Below, piece after piece: positions 37,500-44,814 of a DNA stretch of 64,000 bases. Every line of letters starts with the position of its first letter. Position 1 is the stretch's first letter. Position numbers and translations under genes: made by a program. Origin of the DNA: Mariniblastus fucicola (lineage in GTDB: Bacteria > Planctomycetota > Planctomycetia > Pirellulales > Pirellulaceae); assembly GCF_008087665.1 (NCBI RefSeq), contig NZ_CP042912.1, positions 4,774,001-4,838,000 of the forward strand, given 5' to 3'. The notes below the pieces were generated by a model. The model did no database searches, was not told the origin of the DNA, and saw nothing but the letters and a program-made list of their open reading frames with translations.

Positions 37500-37952
37500 A
37501 TGTCAGAAAGCAATCAAACTTCAAATCACACTACGCCCGTATCACTATGGTTCTGGGTCATTGGTGCGATCGCGTTGCTGTGGAATCTGATGGGATTGAT
37601 GGCCTTTGCAGTTCAAATGGCGATGACCGACGAGACGATTGCCAAGCTTCCAGAAGCTCAACAGGAGATCTACAGAAACATGCCCAGTTGGGTAATCGTC
37701 TGTTTCGCCTTCGCGGTATGTTTTGGCGTCCTGGGATGCGTGCTCCTGTTATTGCGCAACAAGCTGGCCATTCCTGCCTTGATACTCTCCCTGATCGGAG
37801 TTCTGGGGCAGTACGGATACATGTTCTTTATATCCAACACGGCAGAAGTCATGGGTGCCGGAGCGATGGTGCTTCCGGCGATTGTTGTTCTAATTTCGAT
37901 CGCTCTGGTGCCTTACGCGATCTCTTGCAAACAAAAGGGCAAACTAAAATAG
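37500..37952 (+). CDS. small four-helix membrane protein
   Basis: The ATG at 37500 gives 150 residues with four hydrophobic helices (starting near 14, 58, 85 and 118), a polar MSESNQTSNHTT N-terminus and a short basic C-terminus. An in-frame upstream start at 37392 would add 36 residues that do not resemble the rest. Nothing identifies a family beyond a generic DoxX-like or DUF-type membrane protein. It is preceded by the strong terminator and has no obvious operon partner. Confidence 0.6.
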   Translation: MSESNQTSNHTTPVSLWFWVIGAIALLWNLMGLMAFAVQMAMTDETIAKLPEAQQEIYRNMPSWVIVCFAFAVCFGVLGCVLLLLRNKLAIPALILSLIGVLGQYGYMFFISNTAEVMGAGAMVLPAIVVLISIALVPYAISCKQKGKLK

Positions 37953-38100
37953 TGCTGCTCAATCAAGGTGCGGACCCGGTTCTAACGTCTCCATGACTGA
38001 ACGGCGGGCGTGCCAAAACAGAGAAGCCTGGACCAGCGCTGAAACAGACGTATTTTTGATCGGGTATACTTCAGCGAACTCTGACTGTTGGAGAAGAACC

Positions 38101-38712
38101 ATGAAACGAACACTGAAACTTGCCGTTATCGCCATTGCATGTCTCGTCGCCGGATGTGCGAATGAACCTGTGGCTCCAGGAAACGGAGTCGCCGCAGTCG
38201 CGCAGGCTCAACAGGAACCAATCGCTGACCCGCAGCCGGAAAAATCCGAGGGCATCGGTGACAAATTTTCGGACCTCGTTGAGCAAGCCAAATCCAAAGC
38301 TCCATCGCTGGATGATATGAAGAAAATGATCGGTAGCGCCGGCGATGCGACCGGTCAAACAGCTGACGACACCATGAAGTGGGCGAACGAGATGTACAAG
38401 TCGCTTAGCGAAAGCGGCATGACGACAACAACCAATGTCAAGGACTGGGTAGCGGAAGACTGGAGCAACATTAATGCCTGGGAGTATCAGGTAGTCACAG
38501 TGGAAAGTGCGCAGCTGGTCGAGAACCCTGGGATCCTTCAAGAGAAAATGAACGAAGCCGGCAAACTTCGCTGGGAGTGCTTCCATGTTTCCGACGGGCC
38601 TGGTGCAACGATGTTCTACTTCAAACGTCGCAAGAGAAGCTACATGAAGAACCTGCCGTTAAAGGACATGTTAAAACTCGTCCCACTGCTCGATAGCGGT
38701 GGTGAGCAATAG
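38101..38712 (+). CDS. lipoprotein of unknown function
   Basis: The ATG at 38101 gives 203 residues with a lipoprotein signal (LAVIAIACLVAGCANE, lipobox cysteine near residue 17). The mature part starts acidic and disordered, has a coiled helical stretch (KFSDLVEQAKSKAPSLDDMKKMIG) and a C-terminal folded part (WAEDWSNINAWEYQVVTVES to FYFKRRKRSYMKNLPLKDML) that may bind a ligand or partner. Its last 14 bases overlap the GTG of the next gene, so the two are coupled. Confidence 0.65.
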   Translation: MKRTLKLAVIAIACLVAGCANEPVAPGNGVAAVAQAQQEPIADPQPEKSEGIGDKFSDLVEQAKSKAPSLDDMKKMIGSAGDATGQTADDTMKWANEMYKSLSESGMTTTTNVKDWVAEDWSNINAWEYQVVTVESAQLVENPGILQEKMNEAGKLRWECFHVSDGPGATMFYFKRRKRSYMKNLPLKDMLKLVPLLDSGGEQ

Positions 38713-39370
38713 CGTGATCGAAAACTACCGCGTTGATGAGTTCGGCGTGATCCACCAAATCGACTTTGAGCCGATTGCTTACGACGAAGAGTACATTTCT
38801 TATTACGAGAAGAAAAGCGACCGGACGATCAAACTTGGCTACCAACGAATGGGTTGGATTCTTGGGCTGACGGGTCGCATCCCCGATTCGGTGCTTGAGA
38901 TCGGTTACGGAACGGGGACTTTCGTCGAGGCCGCCCAAATCACGGGCGTTGGTCGCTGTGCAGGATTCGACATCGCCGAGTTTCCTTTACCGGACGGTGT
39001 AAACTTTGTTTCGTGGGACGAGTCACTCCATTCGTTCTGGGATCTTGTCGCCATGTTTGACGTCCTGGAACACATTCCTGACTTAAGCTTTCTGGGTCAG
39101 CTCCAGACAAATCATGTCGCAATCGCGGTTCCTTACTGCCGCTGGAATGAGCTTGGCGACGACTGGTTTCGTGCTTGGAGAATGCTGCTGCCCAACGAGC
39201 ACCTTCATCACTTTGACGACGAATCACTCATCGCAACGATGGAGCATTTCGGGTTTGAATGTCTGAACGTCAACACGTTTGAGGACGGCATTCGACTTCG
39301 CGACGGCGAAACCGGCCCCAACATTTTGAGTGCTTTCTTCAGGAAGACCCCTGAATCGCATCCACGTTGA
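38699..39370 (+). CDS. class I SAM-dependent methyltransferase-like protein
   Basis: The 223-residue protein has the Rossmann motif VLEIGYGTGTFVEAA near residue 62-76 and the acidic strand VAMFDVLEHIPD near 118, as in class I methyltransferases (Methyltransf_23-like). It starts with GTG at 38699, overlapping the lipoprotein gene by 14 bases; a second GTG at 38714 would remove five residues. A tyrosine- and glutamate-rich N-terminus (EYISYYEKKSDR) is a common feature of sugar- or polysaccharide-associated methyltransferases. The substrate is not predictable. Confidence 0.72.
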   Translation: MVSNSVIENYRVDEFGVIHQIDFEPIAYDEEYISYYEKKSDRTIKLGYQRMGWILGLTGRIPDSVLEIGYGTGTFVEAAQITGVGRCAGFDIAEFPLPDGVNFVSWDESLHSFWDLVAMFDVLEHIPDLSFLGQLQTNHVAIAVPYCRWNELGDDWFRAWRMLLPNEHLHHFDDESLIATMEHFGFECLNVNTFEDGIRLRDGETGPNILSAFFRKTPESHPR

Positions 39371-39574
39371 CTCGATTCCAAGCAGTTTTCTCTTGGCTTC
39401 TCTTGGCAAGCCATGTGAACATTCCATTAAGAAACCACGAGCAACATGTGCTGTTGGTGATGATTTGGTTAAGACTGCGAAATGGTCGCGAAATCGTCGT
39501 CGACGACAGTTAAACTGGGTGCCTTATCTGGCCATTCACCAAGATTCACACCCTTTTGCTTCGAGTAATTGACC

Positions 39575-40399
39575 ATGCTGAGACCGCTTACTTGCTTTGC
39601 TGCATCTTTGACGATCGCACTTATCAGTCTTTCTACTGCCAACGCTGACGATGTTGTCGCGTTTTGGGGCTGGACGAACGACTACGACTTCTCTGCCACG
39701 GCTCCTACGAAAATGGATTTCGCGGGAGACGTTGACAATACTGTCGCCGGTGACGCGAACCTCCAAATTTTTCTGGGCGATGCTGCAAACTTCGACCACA
39801 ACGGCGGCGGCGGATTCGTTTCTTACACTTCGGCAGCCAGCGGCATCACCTACGATCCGACACGCACAGCGAAATGGGATGACCTCAAGGGCGGCGGCGA
39901 TGATTTCGACATCGGCGGCAACTCAAGCTTCATGGTCGACAAGAACGATGGTGCCGGAGCGTTGGCAGATGATTTCGGAAACGACGCGTTGATGTATTTG
40001 ACGATTGACGGTTCGGGATACCAGGACTTTCAGTTCCGCTTTGATATTGAATCAACGCCTGGAGATTTGGCTGAGTCATTCGATGTTTTCTATCGTGTTG
40101 GTGGCAACGGCACCTGGTTCCGCGACACTGCCCAGAACAACATCCCGCTGTCGTACATGGACTACCCAACGGCTGACCCCGAGAATCAGTTTGCTGACTC
40201 TGGCTTCATTAGTCTCAACTCGATGCTCAACAACCAATCTCAAATCGAAATCATCGTTTCAGATTTTGCAGAATTCGGTAACAGCGAACTTGAGATCGAC
40301 AACTTCGAAATCACCGCGGTTGCCGTTCCTGAGCCAACGTCGGGCGTCTTGCTGATCGTTCTGGCAACAGCCGGTCTGGTACAGCGTCGACGCAAATAG
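39575..40399 (+). CDS. PEP-CTERM-sorted secreted protein
   Basis: ATG 39575 (an alternative TTG lies two codons upstream) gives 274 residues with an N-terminal signal peptide (LTCFAASLTIALISL). The middle region is rich in Asp, Asn and Gly. The C-terminus is a complete PEP-CTERM signal: VPEPTSG, a hydrophobic stretch (VLLIVLATAGLV) and a basic QRRRK end. Such proteins are processed by exosortase and anchored to the outer surface, often with exopolysaccharide production. The DPEN-like Asp/Asn-rich strands resemble extracellular carbohydrate-binding or adhesin folds. Exosortase itself is not in the window. Confidence 0.82.
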   Translation: MLRPLTCFAASLTIALISLSTANADDVVAFWGWTNDYDFSATAPTKMDFAGDVDNTVAGDANLQIFLGDAANFDHNGGGGFVSYTSAASGITYDPTRTAKWDDLKGGGDDFDIGGNSSFMVDKNDGAGALADDFGNDALMYLTIDGSGYQDFQFRFDIESTPGDLAESFDVFYRVGGNGTWFRDTAQNNIPLSYMDYPTADPENQFADSGFISLNSMLNNQSQIEIIVSDFAEFGNSELEIDNFEITAVAVPEPTSGVLLIVLATAGLVQRRRK

Positions 40400-40405
40400 C
40401 CAGCT

Positions 40406-40488
40406 TTGTGAAACGAGTTTCACAATAAAGCAGCGACAAAACTGCTCGCATCAATTCGTCAGGTTGACGTTTTCGTGCGAGCTTTTTT
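40406..40488 (+). terminator. palindrome and terminator after the PEP-CTERM gene
   Basis: A perfect nine-pair palindrome (40406-40414 with 40417-40425) lies seven bases after the stop. A second hairpin, seven pairs (40444-40450 with 40476-40482) and a six-T run, follows and is the likely terminator. Confidence 0.7.
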
Positions 40489-40560
40489 CGTGCACTTTTC
40501 GAAGAAGCCACGAAGCCTATCGATCCAGTCGAATTGCTCTGAGTGTTCCCGATCAAGTTC

Positions 40561-41430
40561 TTACTTTTTCGCCAGGCCCTCTTCAGCCAGCGGATCAAAC
40601 TCCAAGTACCCCTTGAGCCAGTGAACAGCCACGTAGAACGGAATTGTATCCATCAAAGCTGCGGCGATCTTAAACAGATAACCGGTCGCGATCAGCATGA
40701 ACAAATGCTGGGCTAACGTTGAGCCTTCGGCGGGAGGCGGAAGCGAACGAGCATAAAACTGGGAGATCAAAATTACGGCGACGGTATCAACCAGTTGGCT
40801 GATAATCGTCGAGCCGTTGTTTCTCAACCACAGGTGTTTCCCATTGGTCAGTCGCTTCCAAAAGTGGAACAGCCAAACGTCGCAAAACTGCGCCATCAAA
40901 TACGCGATCATCGAAGCAACGACCGCGCCGTAAGCCATTTGCTTAATTCGATAGAAAGCATAGTCGTCGGGAATTTTGGCTTCGTACTGAACACCGGATT
41001 CGGTTTCCACGGCGACGACCTCGACTTTGGGCACGCCGTTTTCGTCGAACTCTGGTTGCTGTGGTAGCGCGGCCCCAAGCCACAGGACAAACACGACCCA
41101 AATGTTCAACAGCAACCCGACGATCACCAACCAGTTGGCTCGCTTTCGTCCGTAGAACTCGCTGATCAAATCCGTACAAAGAAACGTAATCGGGTAGGGC
41201 AGTACACCCACCGCGAGGGCGAAACTGATCTGCCCCCAACGTCCCCACGTCAACTCTGGCCCGCCTCCGCCGTCAGGCCACGAAAGGCTGGCCAGCACGA
41301 TAAATCGGCTGATGCCAAGCACGTTCAGCAACGCCAGCGAACCAAGAAAAATCCCCGCCAGCACCAGGAAAACGCGTTCGCGACGGGCGTGGAGTGCCGA
41401 AGCTTCGATGGGATGAAGTTCTGATGACAT
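40561..41430 (-). CDS. queuosine precursor transporter (YhhQ/DUF165 family)
   Basis: The 289-residue protein has the family hallmark FLCTDLISEFYGRKRANW near residue 83-101 and a second signature, QLVDTVAVILISQFYA near 210, within six membrane helices. An 80-residue hydrophilic loop insert (ALPQQPEFDENGVPKVEVV) between helices three and four is longer than in Escherichia coli YhhQ. The protein imports queuosine precursors (preQ0/preQ1-like bases) used for tRNA modification. It is transcribed leftward, divergent from purU. Confidence 0.85.
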   Translation of the reverse strand: MSSELHPIEASALHARRERVFLVLAGIFLGSLALLNVLGISRFIVLASLSWPDGGGGPELTWGRWGQISFALAVGVLPYPITFLCTDLISEFYGRKRANWLVIVGLLLNIWVVFVLWLGAALPQQPEFDENGVPKVEVVAVETESGVQYEAKIPDDYAFYRIKQMAYGAVVASMIAYLMAQFCDVWLFHFWKRLTNGKHLWLRNNGSTIISQLVDTVAVILISQFYARSLPPPAEGSTLAQHLFMLIATGYLFKIAAALMDTIPFYVAVHWLKGYLEFDPLAEEGLAKK

Positions 41431-41558
41431 AAGATCAGTTTAGCCGATATTTACTGGGCTGTGTTTGCAACTTCATCGCCCCGATCAGCTCGATGGCCTC
41501 CTGTCGTTGGCGATATCGTGTTAAAAAACTGCACCCATAACTCTGACAGAAATCGACC

Positions 41559-42410
41559 ATGTTACGCTCAGCCTGCCTACTTTTTCAATGCAACGATCGG
41601 GTCGGAATCATCGCCGAACTGGTAACCTTCTTTCGAGACAGCAACGTCTCCATTTCCCGTTTCGAAGAGTACACGGACAACCAGTATTTTTTCGCAAGGC
41701 TTGAATGGAAAGGCGACCATCCATGGGACGACGCGAGCGATTTCGAAGCAGCATTTTCAGGTGTCGCAGACAGCTTTGAGTCAGCAAGTTTCCGCGTTCA
41801 CTTTTTCGACAAACCGCAAAAGCTTGGTCTGTTTTCTTCGAAAGAACCGCACACGCTGATCGAAGCCATCAATCGCTGCGAGGCGGGCGAATACCCCAAC
41901 ACGGAAATCTGTTTTCTGATTTCCAATTCGGCTGAAATTCAACGCTACGCGCAGCGGCACGATATTCCATTTCACTTCGTGAAGACCTGGAAAGATCCAA
42001 AGCGCCACGAACCGGCTCAGATGGAACTGATCCAGCAGCACAAGCCTGATCTGATCGGATTGGCCCGCTACATGAAAATTCTGTCTGCCGAGTTTATTGA
42101 AAACGCTGGCTGTCCGATCGTCAACATTCACCATTCATTCTTGCCCAGCTTCATCGGAGCAAAGCCCTACGAGTTGGCTTACGAGCGGGGCGTCAAACTG
42201 ATCGGAGCGACCTCGCACTACGTGATCCCTGAACTTGATCAGGGCCCGATCATTGAACAGGATGTGATTCGCGTCGAACCCGGCGATTCGGTAGATCACA
42301 TGAAGAAAATTGGACGCGACGTGGAGAAACGTGTCTTTGCGACGGCGTTGGAAAAAGCACTTTGGCACAAAACCATCACCTACGACAACAAAACGATTGT
42401 GTTCAACTAA
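41559..42410 (+). CDS. purU: formyltetrahydrofolate deformylase
   Basis: The 283-residue protein has an N-terminal ACT domain (about 1-80) and a C-terminal hydrolase domain with the catalytic triad N189, H191 and D227 (NIHHSFLPSF and ELDQGPIIEQD). It hydrolyses 10-formyl-THF to formate and THF, supplying formate to purine synthesis and adjusting the one-carbon pool. Its length and motifs are standard. In an organism that also carries fhcA it would meet the methanopterin-linked C1 pathway at formate. It diverges from the transporter gene. Confidence 0.95.
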   Translation: MLRSACLLFQCNDRVGIIAELVTFFRDSNVSISRFEEYTDNQYFFARLEWKGDHPWDDASDFEAAFSGVADSFESASFRVHFFDKPQKLGLFSSKEPHTLIEAINRCEAGEYPNTEICFLISNSAEIQRYAQRHDIPFHFVKTWKDPKRHEPAQMELIQQHKPDLIGLARYMKILSAEFIENAGCPIVNIHHSFLPSFIGAKPYELAYERGVKLIGATSHYVIPELDQGPIIEQDVIRVEPGDSVDHMKKIGRDVEKRVFATALEKALWHKTITYDNKTIVFN

Positions 42411-42472
42411 ACGTCGTCCGCGAAACACGCTGATTGAAACAGCCTTCTTTCGGTCGCTCGACCTGTCGATTC

Positions 42473-43633
42473 CTAAACAAAGTCGATGGCTCCCTGAGCA
42501 ATTTTCTCACGTGCTTTTTTGAGCACCGCTTCGGCTGCTTTCAAATGCTTACCCGCGATTTGTTCACCATCGATCGTTCGCATTATCCGGATACACTCGC
42601 GTGGTCGGTCGAGACTGGACAAAGTATGTCGGGCCAAATTTATCGTGATCGGAACGCGGAAATTCGAATAGTGTTTCAGGTAAAACCGCATTACATCGAT
42701 CGCTTTTGGCCGTGTCGATGCGTCCGAGTTCAACCCGTTGATGATGGCGACCAGCTGGGCTTCTGACATCACCAGCGAAGCATTCTTTCGTCGCAACATC
42801 TCAAATCGTTTCCACGCGAATTCATGGTGCCCTTCGGCGACGTAAGCAGCGGCTCGCTCCAGACCATGCTGCTCCTGGGATCGTGCTTCGGCGCGAGCAC
42901 GCTTTCGCGCCTGAATTACTTCACGCTCCTGCGCAATGGTCAGCACCCGCTTGCCACTATTTCCGGACTGGACGGACATCAGGTCATATCCTTCGCAATC
43001 CACCAGACGCTGCTTCACCATGAAATATCCGATAAGGGCTCCCGGCACAACGCCCATCAGGTGCAGCAACGCCGATGACATTTCGAAGAACGAGAACCAC
43101 GCAATCAGAAATTCAACTCCGATCATGTAGAAGCAAAACCCCATCACTGTCACGGAGAAGGATCCGGCCACCGGATAGAAGAGCAGCAAACCTCCGTAAC
43201 TGAATGTGATTTCGTTCTCCGGGGCCCAGATCATGATGATCGCCAGCATCCCGAAGATGACTCCACTGGCTCCCAATGATCCGCCGTTTGAAACCCAGAA
43301 CATCATGGCGTGTTCGAAGGCGTTGGCGGAGACCCCGATTGCAAAGTAGATCAATATGAATTTCCACCATCCGACTTTGCCCTCGATAATCCATCCGCAA
43401 ATCGCAAGGCCAACCATGTTGCCCAGCAGATGGCAAAAGTCGGCGTGCATGCAGCATGATGAAAACCATGTGATTGGATTGAGGATTGCATGCCGCAAGA
43501 TGAAGAACTCAGCCGCTTCGGGAAACGCGAGCTGAAGCACAAGGACGATCGTGTTGAGCGCGATCATTCCGATGGTTGCAAACGGAAAATGATAACTTGG
43601 AGCATCCGTTGCGGTCGGAATGACGAAAAGCAT
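42473..43633 (-). CDS. rhomboid-family intramembrane serine protease
   Basis: Counting from the preferred ATG at 43633 (an upstream TTG at 43669 adds 12 residues), the protein is 386 residues long. It shows the rhomboid H-x4-H-x3-N motif (HADFCHLLGN) near 63-72, the catalytic serine in GASGVIFG at about residue 123 and the catalytic histidine in LLHLMG near residue 191, within six membrane helices. A soluble, helical C-terminal extension of about 180 residues contains basic, Arg/Glu-rich repeats (TIAQEREVIQARKRARAEARSQEQ) and may hold TPR-like regions. The substrate is unknown. Confidence 0.83.
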   Translation of the reverse strand: MLFVIPTATDAPSYHFPFATIGMIALNTIVLVLQLAFPEAAEFFILRHAILNPITWFSSCCMHADFCHLLGNMVGLAICGWIIEGKVGWWKFILIYFAIGVSANAFEHAMMFWVSNGGSLGASGVIFGMLAIIMIWAPENEITFSYGGLLLFYPVAGSFSVTVMGFCFYMIGVEFLIAWFSFFEMSSALLHLMGVVPGALIGYFMVKQRLVDCEGYDLMSVQSGNSGKRVLTIAQEREVIQARKRARAEARSQEQHGLERAAAYVAEGHHEFAWKRFEMLRRKNASLVMSEAQLVAIINGLNSDASTRPKAIDVMRFYLKHYSNFRVPITINLARHTLSSLDRPRECIRIMRTIDGEQIAGKHLKAAEAVLKKAREKIAQGAIDFV

Positions 43634-43843
43634 GCTTGCGGCCTGTGGAAAGGAATTTGGTTCACCCAAAAAGTGATTCGGCAGAATCGTTCTGGCTTCC
43701 TCTCTTCGCTGACCAGGCGAGAATATTGTAAGTAATCCCGTAAAGCGCTACTTGCTTCATGCCACGCTCCGAGGCCGCAGCCCTGACACTGAACGCGCGG
43801 CGCGATTGACCATTTCACTCTCACATCCCGTTTTTGGGAGCAT

Positions 43844-44605
43844 TCAGTTTTTTTGCGATTCCAAGCCCATTCGAGGAAAAAGTGGCGAGTTCTTGGGCCA
43901 TGTTCGCGGCCCACTGGCCTGAATTTTGGACTCGTTCGCAGGTGGCTTTAACAGCGTCCAGTCTTGCAGTGTTTTCACGTACTCTTCCATGGCAACTCCG
44001 ACTTCCCTGAGCTGCGACTGAGACATATCAGAAGAATTTTTTATCATCTCCACAAAGTGAGAAATCTCGTGCGACTCAAATGGACAGCCAATATTCTTTC
44101 CGTCGCGACCATGGGAAGAGGCAATCTCATTACCGTCGCCGTCGAGGATCACGATACAAGGCAATCCACATTCTCGACCGTTCAGAAACTCTTCAAAAAG
44201 TTTCGCTCCCCCGGCCATTCTCTCGGTGTCAATTTTTACAAAATGAAAATCGTTTTCAAACAACGGGCGATTCTGTTCAAGAAAACTCTCAAGTTTTTCG
44301 CACCAGGTGCACCACGAAGCATCAAACTGAATAAACAGTTTCTTGTCGGCTGACTTCGCCACCTCAATCGCCTCGTCCAAAACTTTCTTCGCAGGAACAC
44401 TTTTGGCACTGCCAGTTTTACCATTTCGGTGAATTGACTTTTCCACAACAACAGTGGACTGGGAGAATTCTGGTGGGCGACGTAAAACAGTCCGATGCAT
44501 TTTTTTCTTCGCGACTTGAGGCTCGGATTTCTGAGAACAGCCGACCGACAGAATGGAGGCTGCTGAAACCAGCATCAAGGCAACAATGCAGATAATTCGT
44601 TTCAT
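43844..44605 (-). CDS. thioredoxin-fold lipoprotein
   Basis: The 253-residue protein has a lipoprotein signal with cysteine at residue 23 (SILSVGCSQ) and a DUF255/thioredoxin-like domain with the active-site CTWC at residues 99-102 inside FIQFDASWCTWCEKL. The second half includes the conserved LPCIVILDGDGNEI strand. This is typical of periplasmic thioredoxin-like proteins that reduce or form disulfides. It converges with no gene and diverges from the kelch protein gene. A role in envelope disulfide chemistry is likely. Confidence 0.78.
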   Translation of the reverse strand: MKRIICIVALMLVSAASILSVGCSQKSEPQVAKKKMHRTVLRRPPEFSQSTVVVEKSIHRNGKTGSAKSVPAKKVLDEAIEVAKSADKKLFIQFDASWCTWCEKLESFLEQNRPLFENDFHFVKIDTERMAGGAKLFEEFLNGRECGLPCIVILDGDGNEIASSHGRDGKNIGCPFESHEISHFVEMIKNSSDMSQSQLREVGVAMEEYVKTLQDWTLLKPPANESKIQASGPRTWPKNSPLFPRMGLESQKN

Positions 44606-44814
44606 AAATCACTACCTCACGAAAATTATGCGGTCCGCGTTACACTTGGGTTTGCAGTCGATTCGCTATTGGCAGAACAGCCGTTGGACGAATCAGCAGC
44701 GACGACCGGAACGAGCAAGCCGCTCACTTGTTGCGATCTTTAACCCCAACTAACACCTCAAAGTTTCACATCCGAGCTGACAACATTTCAACTTTCTCAC
44801 CTGCCAGAATAGCC

